From: Purpureocillium takamizusanense
Taxonomy: Eukaryota; Ascomycota; Sordariomycetes; Hypocreales; Ophiocordycipitaceae
Direction: 5' to 3'
Length of the DNA stretch: 64,000 nucleotides
Assembly: GCF_022605165.1 (NCBI RefSeq)
Contig: NC_063072.1
Span: 1,860,001 to 1,924,000, forward strand
Made by a program: the position numbers and the translations under genes. Of this stretch, positions 10,472 to 21,331 are shown in pieces. The notes beneath the pieces were generated by a model. That model was not told the DNA's origin. It worked only from the letters and a program-made list of their open reading frames with translations, and did not search any database. Numbering within the stretch: the stretch's first letter is position 1; the number at the start of each line of letters is the position of its first letter.

Positions 10472-12318
10472 ATGGACATCTCGCAGTTGAAAAGCTTTGC
10501 AGGGCTGCTGGCCGCGTCAGCCGGAATGCATTTAGTGTTCCTGGCGCTGGCAATCTTGTTCGCTTGGCGGCTCAAAAGAACTTGGCCGATTTTCACTCAG
10601 ACCGCCTTCTGGGAGTCTTTGCCATGGGTGAAACGCACGCTGTTTGACCCCCGGGACTTCTTCATGGATCGAGCCGAATTTTTGAGGTCAGGTAAAGAAC
10701 GGAGCTTGAACGGGCAGTTCACCTTCTGGTATGGACGCCGACACGTTGTCGCCCTGTCCGGTCTGGAACCTAGGAGGATCTTCCATACCGCACGCGGGCT
10801 GGACCCTGTGGCCGGGTATGTCCCAACCAAATGAATAGCACCCTTCCCACTGTGGCCTTATGCTGAGGAACTGTCAGCTTTATGGAACTCTTCACGGACT
10901 TCCCTGACCTCAGCCGTTTCCAAGGCGGAGATACCCGTTCTCTCATCGCCATACTCCGGCGATGCACCCACAGAGACCGGCTGATTACCAATTTGCACCT
11001 CCTCATCACCGACAACATCAAGTCTCTCGCACAAATCAAAGCGCCGGGGGTAATAGACCCTTTCGACTTCCTGCATCGTCTGATGTATAAGACGACACAT
11101 CGGTTGCTGGGGTGTCACGACATCGCCAACGACCAACAGCTACTAGACCGCACGTTGGCTACATATAGTTGTTTAGACGAGAGCACTTGGCTGGAGCACC
11201 TGTTTCCTATGTTGCCGACCTGGGGGAAGATGAGGAAACTTTGGGCCTTTACGAGTCTCCATTGGACCCTAAACAGGATCATGCAAGGCCGGCGCAAAAC
11301 CGGCAAAAGAGAAGGCGACACCTTGCAGATGCTAATGGACCAGGGCCTGAGTGACTTTTTCACCACCACTGTGAGTACAGCCTGGAATGTGTCGAAGGCC
11401 TCCTTTGTCGCGTTAACTTTCTCTCCCAGGGAATCATAGGCATTCTGTTCGCGAGTCTATCTAACACGAGCACCGGAGCAGCATGGTATTTATGCTACCT
11501 GGCGAAAGACCCTGACTGGTATGCTCAGACGCAGGCCGAGGTTGACGCCGTGGTCGAGAAGTACAGGAAGTCGCCAAACGATACCACGGCAGATATCTTC
11601 CAACGTCTGACGCTACAGGAGTGGGAGACCGAATTCACGTTGATTGATCTAGGTTTGCGGGAAACATTGAGATTAGTTGTGTCCGGAGTCTCCGTCCGGA
11701 AGAACATCAGCAGCGACATTACTATCAAGGAGACGGGCATAGTGATACCAAAGAATAGCCTCGTCGTAAGTTCCCCTAATTTATCCTCCCTCTACATCCC
11801 AAGCATGAAAATTACGGGGGCACGGTGGGTCGCGAGTCCCCAGATAGCCGCTGATTCTTTTTGTTATAAAGGTGTACGGCGTGGAAGATGTGCACATGGA
11901 TACATCACAGTATCGATCACCTTATAAATGGGACCCCAGCAGGTATTTAGAAGGACGAAATGAGGGTGCTAAAAATGCACATTCGTATCTAGGATGGGGC
12001 GCAGGGCTCCATCCATGCCGTACGTCAACGATGAACTGCCCCCAAAAAGTTTTGCGACGACCATTGACCTTATGTAGTTGGCATGAAAGTACGAGCGCTC
12101 TGGGCCTTTGTCTCGACAGCAGCTAACATGTCTTACAGTCGGCTAAGCTGGAAATCACCGTGACAGTGGCTATGATGCTCTCACTTTTCGACATCGAACC
12201 ATGTGATTGCAGGGGAAAATGGACTCAGGATTCGGTTCCAGGACTTAGTCGAAACCGCATAGGAGTAGGGCATCCGGTTGGCGATGCACACATTATGTGC
12301 AAACAGAGGCACTTTGAA
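10472..12318 (+). CDS. Cytochrome P450 monooxygenase B
   Basis: Exons 10472-10815, 10878-11370, 11430-11765, 11872-12019, 12078-12088 and 12139-12318 give 503 residues. The fifth exon is only 11 nt, but it restores the haem loop exactly: LGWGAGLHPC, then LGMK, then SAKLEITV, with Cys440 as haem ligand. An N-terminal membrane anchor (about 15-35), an I-helix segment near 286-296 (FASLSNTSTGA) and the K-helix ExxR (Glu357-Arg360) are present. The early part (DPRDFFMDRAEFL, FTFWYGRRHVVALSGLE) resembles a fungal P450 group with a CYP51/CYP7-like haem region. It probably oxidises a small hydrophobic metabolite at the endoplasmic reticulum; the substrate is unknown. It is divergent from P450 A and convergent with the acyltransferase gene, so the three may form one tailoring set. 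Confidence 0.9.
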
Positions 12319-12974
12319 GCCTCCTAATGAGCACTGCCCGCGACTTGATGCTGTCGGTCGTTGCATGGTCAAGTATTAGCAACAAGTAGCCAGTGTGCTA
12401 GAACGCATCATCGGGAGGTAAGCACAATGCCTTCGTTCTACGCGGAGACCTCTTCACATGAGACATGATGTCATGAGTGCTATACTGCCACGTGCCTTCG
12501 CCAGACCACCACAGAAGATGAGCGAATGTGGTGCCGCATCGTTGTAAGACTGATTGACACGTACCAGTCCGGTTAGATCAGTGGAGCTTCGTGAAGTCAT
12601 GCCTGATAACGCCATTCAGAGTATGCCGGCTCTTGAACTGGTCCAGAAAGAACTTCGGCATAGAGCGGCAGGGCTGACCAATCTCACCCATTCGCTGAAA
12701 CCGCCGCCGCCCTTCTACCAACTATTGAGTACAGGAAGGGACGGATGCCACGGCTCATATCTTCAATATGGGCCGGGCCAAACTTATGTGCTGCGTGCTT
12801 CTGCGGGTACCCGGCCAGCCATCCCAAGCCAACAAAGTCCGCGTGGTAGGTCAGCAGCCGAGGACGCACATCAAAACCAACAGCGTCAACTCTTCTGCAT
12901 TTGTTCAAGTAAAAGTCCACAAAACTTTACCCGACGCCTCTCTAATGAAGCTGGCAGATATTCGCCATTAACAA
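12319..12974. other. Spacer between P450 B and acyltransferase; possible gene remnant
   Basis: It lies between the ends of two convergent genes. On the minus strand, 12920-12684 is an open frame of about 78 codons with protein-like composition (for example GLGWLAGYP and HIEDMSRGIRPFLYS), but it has no ATG at its head, no partner exon I could join, and no family I recognise. It may be a decayed gene fragment or chance. Confidence 0.3.
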
Positions 12975-14385
12975 TCATGGCTCCCCTCCAAATGCCACCA
13001 TAACAATCAGCCCTCCCGCCACAATCCCAATCATACCGGCATGAAGACCTATCCGTTCAACGATACTAAGTGGAACCGCTGATCTATTCTCCCTAGCCAG
13101 CTTCTGCGTAGCTTCGAGATAGCAATGTGATGTCAGAGACAACCACGTCATAACCCAAAATAATCCCAGGATTCGTTGCCACGAGGAAGGTCCCCGCTTT
13201 GACCGGTTGGTTCGATTTATGGCGTTTAGTTTGTTCCAGGCTTCCTGTAGTATATCCTCAATTATAAATCCCAACGTGAAGAGAGGAAAGAAAGTCATCG
13301 CCCCGGATTGACTAGGCGACACGCCCTGCATAGAATCTATCATCAGATGTAGAAGACCTGATAGAACAAATACTAGGAAGTTGTTAAGGTATCGCTCCAT
13401 AAAAGACGGTCGATGGAGACCGAGAATATCTCTAGTGATGTGATTGGTGAAGGATGTGAATGGCCATCGCAGCGACTGGTGCCAGAACTTCCTAGGAGTC
13501 GTATGCTATTGTTAGGATCAAAGAAGACAGAATAAACAGGCTGCTCTTATGCGCAGACATCAACACAATAGAGGTATAGTCCCCTTTGGGAGAGGAAAAG
13601 AGGAATTGAGCGATATAGCAGACATACCCCCAGAAATTCCGCAGCGTGTACGCATCCCACATACTTCCAAACAGCGGCGGACAGTCGTCTGGTGCGGCTC
13701 CGCCCAGTCCAACAGCAATCAGAGTCGCAGTTCGATAAATGGAATCGACGAGCAACCTGGCAACTAAGAACCATGTAACCAGAGCTGCTGCGGCCCGTCT
13801 CAACCACCCTGCTAGGTCAACACCTCGGTATTGAAAGTCGTGCACAGAAGACTTGGGTGAGCCATCTTGAAGAAAGTGAACGTAAACGAAATCTAGCACC
13901 AGGTACTGCCAGGTAAGAATCGCTCCTTGCCGAATAATATAAGCCTTCCGTGGAAGTATACCCTTCGCTCGTCGGATGAGAGCCTTCGGGTGAGCAGGAA
14001 CATTCTTGACTTGCCAATGAGTGCCAATACCGCGCAGGGCAATAAGAAATCCAAAGGTGGACCAGATCTGGGTGAGCACTGGGGATGAATCGATGAATAC
14101 CTCTGCGCGTAGGAGATCTCTCCGATCTAGGGGATTGAGTACAAGTAAGTTTGCAGCTTGGGCAACAACAACAAAAACATGAGCCCCAGCTTTGCTGTAG
14201 TGGATGGGGCTGGTCGGAATTCTCTGTACCAAGCGAAATGCTTGATATGCAATCCATAGAGAACAGGGTATCCAAACATAGCGGAGATAGGACTGCTTAG
14301 GAACAAAAACGATGCATAAGCTCGAAAGCACTGTCTGCGCGATCCAGAGGCAACTGACTGCAGCAGATAATACGATGTCTGCCAT
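12975..14385 (-). CDS. Membrane-bound O-acyltransferase, wax-synthase type
   Basis: Two exons on the minus strand, 14385-13628 and 13491-12975, give 424 residues. The junction rebuilds the family signature: RNFWG (residues 249-253) joins KFWHQSLRW (254-262), with His257 the likely catalytic residue. The sequence is mostly hydrophobic with about eight membrane segments, followed by YLNNFLVFVLSGLLH and a late FFPLFTLGFIIED segment typical of wax-synthase/MBOAT proteins. Fungal relatives such as Tri7 and the acetyltransferases of several meroterpenoid clusters acylate a hydroxyl group of a terpenoid or polyketide with acetyl-CoA; this one may do the same to a product hydroxylated by the neighbouring P450s (inference). 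ATG 14385 was chosen because the membrane region starts there; the frame continues upstream without family features. The 136-bp intron is in an open frame, so a retained-intron form is conceivable. Confidence 0.87.
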
Positions 14386-14994
14386 TACTTCTAGAGAGGG
14401 CAGTTGGGGCTCTGAGGCACGGTTTGGGGGGGGAATTGGATGTGCTGGAATTTTTCTGGGACAGTGGCCACAAGCTGTGGCACGAGGCAGATGGGCGTTA
14501 TTAGCAGCCCTTATGAACAAAGATGCGCGTTATGCCAGCACGAACTCGTCGGTGACTCAAGAGCTCAACAGCGCTTGAGATTGTTGCCAAATTCCCCTGT
14601 GGAACAAACTAGTTAGTCATCCCGTATTTTGGGCTGAGACATTTCAGTTTGACCGACCTTGCCGCCGGGGTTACGAGTTACGAGTCACGCCACGTCATCC
14701 TCGATATAACTAAGGCGGCATTTCGAGGAGTGCGTGACGAGGCTGATAGCCCGCCTATAACGATTCATGGTACGCCACCCAAAATTGTTTGATTGGCGCA
14801 ACATGTGTCTCTTGTTGACAGACGAGAGAACTGAGAGGCGTGGGAAAGCAATGACCAGCACTAGTGCAACTACTAGGGATACTTGGCAAGCAAAACAAAG
14901 TTTCTGAGGTCACGCATGGCCACGTATATAGCCCCGTCCAGGAGGTTGCGTGCATGTTCAATAACCCACGGATCCATATGCGGGACTCTATCTA
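14386..14994. other. Upstream region of the acyltransferase gene
   Basis: About 600 bp between the acyltransferase start and repeat copy B. It presumably carries the acyltransferase promoter. No gene or clear motif is visible. Confidence 0.4.
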
Positions 14995-15250
14995 GTAGTA
15001 GATACCTATGCGCTAGGAGGGCCAATCGCGCGACCTAGGTGAGCCAGGCACCAGACCTCTGCAGCACAGGAGGAGGGGCGGCTGCATGAGGCTCCCGTCA
15101 GCACCGAGGTCCGCACAGCTGCTATTCATTAGTTCTCGCCTCACACACATCGCTGCGGCTTTCTTTAGGTATCGAGCTCGCGGTCTCCAACCTCAAACCA
15201 CAGCGCAAGACTACGATCGACGACGTTAACACTCTGCCTGCCCTCCTCGA
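14995..15250 (+). repeat. Dispersed repeat, copy B, not AT-converted
   Basis: Same orientation as copy A. The match starts near GTAGATACCTATGCGC (14997), is best at 15018-15050, and continues through ATTAGTTCTCG (15129-15139) into a segment whose A-copy counterpart is A/T-rich. Here GC content is ordinary and CpA/TpG are intact, so this copy shows little or no RIP. A short minus-strand open frame (15383-15165) overlaps it but has no recognisable domain. The right end is not defined; 15251-15588 contains nothing else I can name. Confidence 0.7.
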
Positions 15251-15588
15251 GTAATGCGTCGTGGTCAGACGGTTCTGCCGACCGCCATTGTCCTCTGCTC
15301 GACATCAACAGACACTGCTTGGCTGATTGCGCAACCTGAAGGAGCCTGACGTTCCAGTCCATCCAACCCGCGACCAGTAGCAAGGAGGATGCGTCGCAAG
15401 TCGTTGGATGCCCTTCCTTACACGAGATATGACGCTCCTGTCGGAGGATTCACGCCATTAGACATCACATTGATGGTGCTGATGCTGAGTGAATGCATCC
15501 ACAGGTATTCGCTTGCCCGCCTGATTGGCACCCACATGGGTCCATGCGATTGCTGCCAATACTCGCTGATGTCCTTTGATGGAAAAGC

Positions 15589-17320
15589 CTACAGAGGAAG
15601 TCCAACTCCAATGCCCAGAAATGTTACACCCGCAAAGCAAAACACGAGTAAAAACACCAGCCACCACTGAAACCACACTTTCCCGAAAACCTCCGTCTCC
15701 AGCGGCTCCGTCTCCGAGGGGTCGGGCTGGGGTTTCAACCGTGTGATCGCTGCCAACGTTGGAATGACAATAGCGCTGACCCTGGTGTCCCGTGCTCGAA
15801 ACGTCTGTGCCCTGCGCAGTCCAGCCCGCTGCGGTTCTGCCGATGCTGGGCGTGAAGTGTCGTGGTGTTGATGGCACGACGACCCATGTGATTGGAGCTG
15901 AATGCCTTGCACCTCAGCGCTGTCGTCGGTATTCGCCTGTGTCTCGAGGCGGGTCCATGTCCTTGTGCGTATGTCCTGCGAGCACTCCAATTAGCCATTG
16001 ACCCGTGTAAAACATCACCGCCATCAATGACTTTTGCGGGCCAAATGAGATGAGCCATACCCCAGAGCTCCTCAAGAAAGGAAGATAGCGGTATCGCCAG
16101 GATTAAAAGTGGGAGGATTTGGCCAAAGCCCCATTTGCTCTCGTCGTCTTCTCGCCCTTGGCTGGGTGCCTCCCGCCGCTCCTCAACTATACCTTGAATA
16201 GCCGTGATCAACAAGCCGTAAACTCTCAACAAGTCCAATGCTCGCGACAGCAATACTTCTCTGAATGAAAGGAATGCTATGTTAAGAAAAGATAAAACTG
16301 CCTTTCTGACAGGATTCGACTGGGAAGCGGCCTGGTTGGCTAGCGATAGGCGTCTTGCCGGCCACCACAACGCGTAGTAGACCCAGCTTATGATGGTCTT
16401 TGTGGAATGCCATTCCATGATCTCGGGAAACAAAAGGAGCGTGACTGATAAGAGTCCCCAGAATAGGACAGCGAGCGTGACCGGAAGATAAAAGGTGTTG
16501 GGCGGGGTGTACATGTCGGCCTTCCGAGAATTCAAGGCTTCAAACTCGCACGAGACCGGCTGTCCCCAGAGCCTGTCCATCATGAAACAGTTGTTGTACG
16601 CGACGATGAAATACACAAAGCTCCCGGTAGATAGGCAGACGATCCAGAGGTACCTCCAAAGGCGCATATAGAGCGGCGTTGCTTTGAGCTTGTCGGCAAT
16701 GGCAGAGAAGATGGCCTGGTATGACACAAAGGCCAGGATGGATAGCTGCGACCCTATGAAGTAGTGATACTGGGTTATGCTTTCGTGTGTAGAGTAAAGG
16801 ACGATAAAAATCGAGGCGCCGGTGATGAGCTGTGTATCTGCGAGTGCTAGGCAGATCGATTGAAGACTGTCCTTGCGGACTGCACTGATGCGGCCCCACG
16901 CTCGGCCGAGAGACTCATGTGTCGACCTGGGGCATACCCAAACCACAAGCCGAAGCACTCCACGGCGAATAAATCTGGAGAGATTTCGGGCCTTTTCCTG
17001 AGCAAGCCAGTCGAGAAAGTTGTTCCAATCCGAAGGGACGATGCCGTCGACGAATAGATAGAGGTAGCCGGTCAAAAAGCTCGTGAGAATTGCATAAATG
17101 CAGAAAGATGTAATGACCTGCAGGATCAGCCAATGATTATTTCTTTGTCCCGGTGATTGGCATCACATACCCCTACACCTGCCTTGAGTAGAATCAGTAT
17201 CGACTAGACGGGAGTCTTGATGCGCGATCATCGCCTGCTGCTGGCATTGAATGGTGCACTAACAATATCAGGATCACCTTTGAACCCGAGGGGGGACTCG
17301 GCGAATTCCAAGCAAGACAT
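15589..17320 (-). CDS. Polytopic membrane protein of unknown function
   Basis: Model on the minus strand: 17320-17264, 17182-17171 (12 nt), 17117-16032, 15975-15589; 513 residues, in frame throughout. The N-terminus reads MSCLEFAESPLGFKGDPDI, then AGVG from the micro-exon, then a first membrane segment (VITSFCIYAILTSFLTGYLYLFV). About six further hydrophobic spans follow, including an FYLPVTLAVLFWGLLSVTLLLF region, and a C-terminal one (WWLVFLLVFCFAGVTFLGIGV). I recall the start pattern (a CLxFxxSPLGFKGDPDIAGxGV type) from a family of uncharacterised fungal membrane proteins; it is not a transporter class I can name, nor the small Pyr4-type terpene cyclase. The last intron uses a weak donor (GTCATT), so the exact join before the hydrophilic tail is uncertain. 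It lies between repeat copy B and the zinc-finger regulator. Confidence 0.72.
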
Positions 17321-18694
17321 CGATTGATGCAAAAAGGCTCACGTGGGTAGTAGTAGTAGTATTAACGAAGGTACTTATGCGGTAAACTAGGTATGGTGAT
17401 GATGGAACTGATTGGCGCCCGATCTCTGCCGGACTGAAGCCAATGAATGCTTGCAGGTCAACACTGGCTCCAGTCCCGGCATCACCTATCAAGAGTTTTA
17501 TAAGCCCTCCCGTAGCGAGAATGGACGGTTTGGCATTTTAGAGAATATAGCCGGTGATCGGCGACGGTTGACCATTGCCTCTTGATGCAAAAAAGGAGAG
17601 GCAAATTGGGACGGCACGGCAATCAGACATTCAGCCTCGCAGGCTGACTGCCGTGCATCGGGGTCCCTCCCGCACCAGAGTGTTGCCCGCCCCCCATGTT
17701 GGCGGCATTGCAGAGCCCGTCACCAGTCAGTGTGATGAGGCCAACAACGCTCCATACCATGGGCGGGAACGCATCCAGGTTCCTGCAGCGGGTGATCCGG
17801 CGGGCGAGGGAGGCGCAAACCGAATCACCCGCCTTGGCTTGGTCGAGGCTGCATAGTATTAATGCGGAGCGGTCAATGGTGTCGATCACCGCAGGCATCG
17901 TTTGGCCGTCTCAGAACGATTCGCGAAGCGGCGACCGTGACAGCCTGTAGGTAGCATCACCGCCCTACAAAGTACGATGATTGGCATCCAATCCTTTGTC
18001 GACGAGCTGTTCGACACTTGTTGCGGAACCGCCATGTCTCACCGTGACCGTTGGTGAGCTGACGACGAGACGGGGGACATGGACAAAGAAACAAGAGACA
18101 TACATCCAGGCCGACGTGGTAACGTTAGTATACCCGTTGCACCGACCGACCGTCTTCGCGGGCCGCCTCAGCACAGGTGTCGCTGTCCATTCGACTCCTG
18201 GACTCTGAGAGCAAAGCAGGCAGGCACCAGTACTGTCATCAGCTGACAGCGCCCATCATCTCTGTCGCCTTATCCATAGCGCACACACGGATCGCGTAAC
18301 GTACAGACGCAGCAGGCCCAGCGTTGGAGCGACCTGGCGCCACACGCACCGCACAAAACCGTCTAGGGTCGGCCCGCCCTTGCCGCTCCCCCCCTGCCGC
18401 AGGGCCAGGGCGATCAACAAAATGCCCCGTGGCAGCGACCAAGAGCAACAGTGTTGTGTACTCCGCATGTACCGGGGAGAATCCGACCGCACGATGCAAA
18501 GAGAAAGGCTGAGCAGGGGTAACAATTCTTCCTTCTCCGCCTCATTAGCTAACCAGGCAAGGAGCGGCTACCCACGAGGGCGCTGATGACATCGTACGTG
18601 CCGCTGCCCCACAGCTAGAACCTCCGAAACCATCCTCTTGGGACGCCGTGGCATCTTCTCAAATCCCGGAGCTCAGGGTCTGCTCTTACTCGTG
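17321..18694. other. Intergenic region, no gene recognised
   Basis: About 1.4 kb between the membrane-protein start and the regulator stop, both on the minus strand. It includes the membrane-protein promoter, with a GTAGTAGTAGTA trinucleotide run near 17347-17359. Open frames on both strands are short and lack ATG-led, domain-bearing sequence. Confidence 0.45.
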
Positions 18695-20850
18695 CTATGT
18701 ACTACTACAAGACTTCTTTTGCTGCTGGGCCAAGAAGCCGTGAAACTCCGCGAGAGTGTCATGTCCGACTCGTTGGAAGAAGGCATGTGGTTCGTCCCCC
18801 GGAACCAACGACTCGAGCATCCTCCGCGCCGCCCAGCACTGCCCGTCGCTGTAGCGCTCGATACCACAGCCGGCCAGGTCGCCACATGCCCCCTGCCTGC
18901 TCTGGGCCAGGAACTTCCATACATCTTGCCATCGACGCAGCGCCCTCTCCAAGGCCGGCGCGCTCTCGGCTATGGTCGACATGACGTGTCCGGACACGAT
19001 GGCGCAAGAGAGCCCTGGGTTCTGTCAGCGCGCGTGCGCTTACAACTGTAGACTCTGATTCAGGTAGCAACTCGTGCTTACCAGTTATGATCAGATACAT
19101 GTTCGACATGGACACACGGCGCAGGGCGGCGACGTGCGAAACCTCGATGCTGTCTTGCATTAGGACGCGGATATAGTCGCTGACGGAGCGCAGGCTGTTC
19201 TGCGCGCTTGTTTCTTCTGGTTGGCAGTCTTTCCCCTCGGACGTCAAGAAAGATTCAGCATCCCACGCGGCTCCCGCGCCAGGCATATCCCCAGTCAGTT
19301 CGGATATGGTCACCAGCGGTGGCATGTGAAACATGATGCTTTGGTGCCAGTCGGCCATGGCTGTCCAATGGGCGATTCTGCACCGAGCGAGTTGAGCGAT
19401 GGGTTTGTTTTTAAAAGAGATGGATGCGCTCCCGGGCCTGTCTGCTTACCGGATACAGCTTTGTTCTTGGACATGTTGTGCCCAGTCCGCGGCGGCAGTG
19501 GACTGCCTCATCGCGAACAAGCCGAGCCGTCGGACGGAGGCAACCAAGGCCGGCAGCCTCTGCGTTCGGATCCTCCGCCGGGTCGCTATATTATTGTCCA
19601 TGAACTGTACATTGTTGAGCAGGATCGCTGCCTGCAGCGTCTCCAAGAGCTCGCCCGCGTGCACTAGTGACAATGAAGTCCCAGGGTAAGTGGACATGAT
19701 ATCCGCAAGCCGAAGAAAAATATACTCTTCAAACAGTCGCGCCATGGCCCACACGGAAAGGGCGTCATCTCGGGGTGGCGATCGCAGGGCCCCAGCAAGC
19801 GTCACGGCGAGCAGCAGCGTCGTTGCGGTGTGTGGCGAGCCGAACGAGGGGCGGTGGACGATAGGGACGTGATGGTGACTGAGGTGGAAGTAGGTCGCTG
19901 CGAAGCGGATGATGCTTTCGGGAGCGAGCACTTGCTTCGCGGTAGGTCTGTCGAACAAAGTGTGGTAACACGGATCGTAGGCGGCGAGAGACTGATGCAA
20001 CTGGTGTAAATCATGGATGAGGGGCTCGGTCTTGTTTTGCAGTATTGCCAGTGCCTCTGGTCGGAATACGGGCGACGGCAGATCAGAGATCAAGTCTCCA
20101 GACGGGAACGGCACGTCGATCTCGTCCGTCTCAGGGTAACCCAGATCCATCATAAAACTGTCAAGACTGCGCAGGAACGCCTCCTCGGCAGAGCTGGTAG
20201 TCGCCATGTCGGGCAACGCAGCCGGGTCATCGTCCGCAAAGGACTCCAGCATGGTTGCGGCTTTCGGGTTCGTCAAACTGAGAAGGAACGTGGCACCGGA
20301 TCTTGTCGTACCGCCGTCGGACTCCTCATCGCCAAGCTGAGACGACTTGTTGGAAGCGGTCTTGGCCGTGGATGCGTCTCTTCGCACCCGGGCATAACTG
20401 CACGTGAGACGGCGAACACAACACCGTCCGCATGGTTCCGCCTTGTCGCAGGTCACCTTGCTGCGGGCGCATTGCTCGCAGGATTTTGGTTTCCGTCCGC
20501 GTACTGGCTGAGGCAGCTGCGAATTGTCGTGTTTCCTGGGGCACTTGGTCCAGTGCTTGCGCAGGACGTCGCTTTTGGGCGCGCAAGTGTTAGATTCAGT
20601 CAAGGTGGCTCTTTGGAGCTGATGAGTGAGAGGTCGTTAGTCACCTGCGAGAGAATGTCTTCTCACAGCCATGGCATTCATAGCGTGAGACGCGATCGTC
20701 TGTGGAAGGTGGTAAGCGCTTGAAGCATCTGGCCGAGGACTTGGTCTATGGAGACTCACGAGTTGCTTTGTGGCGGGAGAGGTGGTTTTTCCGCGCGTAA
20801 TGCTTGCCGCAAGCGGTGCAGCTGTAGGAACGATTCGCAGGCACCGGCAT
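18695..20850 (-). CDS. Transcription factor with two C2H2 fingers and a Zn2Cys6 cluster
   Basis: Exons on the minus strand: 20850-20760, 20699-20645, 20571-19450, 19377-19082, 19014-18695; 627 residues. Finger 1 reads YSCTACGKHYARKNHLSRHKATH; finger 2, rebuilt across two introns, reads YECHGCEKTFSRSDVLRKHW. A perfect Zn2Cys6 motif follows (Cys80, 83, 90, 96, 99, 106; spacing 2-6-5-2-6). After an acidic Ser/Thr-rich linker comes a region like the fungal-specific transcription factor domain (RFAATYFHLSHHHVPIVHRPSF, then LLLAVTLAGAL). The protein should bind DNA in the nucleus and is a candidate pathway regulator. It shares a 481-bp divergent promoter with the complex I subunit gene, and an inverted CGG pair sits in that promoter. 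Start choice: the only ATG in frame directly before finger 1. Confidence 0.9.
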
Positions 20851-21331
20851 GATGCGTGCGGGCGCCAAACAGGGACGAGCCAGCCGCAGGCTGTTGCCCT
20901 TGCCTTGAGCCGGGAGGGAGCATGCATGGATGAGGTCGACGCGTGGTGGGTTTTCACCGAGCCATCCCGTGGTGTTTAGTGCGTGCTGGTGGGTATTTCC
21001 CGACGGCTGGCCATTATTGTGGAGTTACGTGCCGAATAAGAGCTACACCCGGACTGTGTAAGCTGTCCGGCACCGACACTTATAAGTCACGGCTCGAGCA
21101 CCGCAAAGCCATGGCCCTGTCTTGTTCATGTGTCGAATCAAGCCCCAGGTATTCTAGCTTATTCTTCTACACCAGTCTGGCTCCCACGAAACAATCGACG
21201 ACCAAAAGTTTTGGCAGGCAAACCTTCCGCCCACCGTCCATCGAGGAGTCCCCTAACCAGGTGTAAGCCACAAGTGAGTAGTAGACTCCGTCGGCCGTAC
21301 CAACCATTTGGCAACACAGCTTCCAATACTT
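20851..21331. promoter_or_regulatory. Bidirectional promoter with inverted CGG half-sites
   Basis: These 481 bp lie between the divergent start codons of the zinc-finger regulator and the PSST-like gene. At 21049-21054 (CCGGAC) and 21065-21070 (GTCCGG) there is an inverted repeat giving CGG-N14-CCG, the usual style of site for dimeric Zn2Cys6 proteins. A TATA-like TTATAAGT lies at 21080-21087. Binding by the neighbouring regulator is an inference. Confidence 0.5.

Noticed and set aside
12554..13003. Plus-strand 149-codon frame between P450 B and the acyltransferase
   Set aside because: No recognisable domain, overlaps the acyltransferase 3' end, ordinary random composition.
7412..17320. Search for a terpene synthase, Pyr4-type cyclase, PKS or NRPS
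   Set aside because: None of the expected motifs (DDxxD/NSE, DTE/QW, ketosynthase or adenylation signatures) was seen on either strand; the membrane protein is too large and unlike Pyr4.
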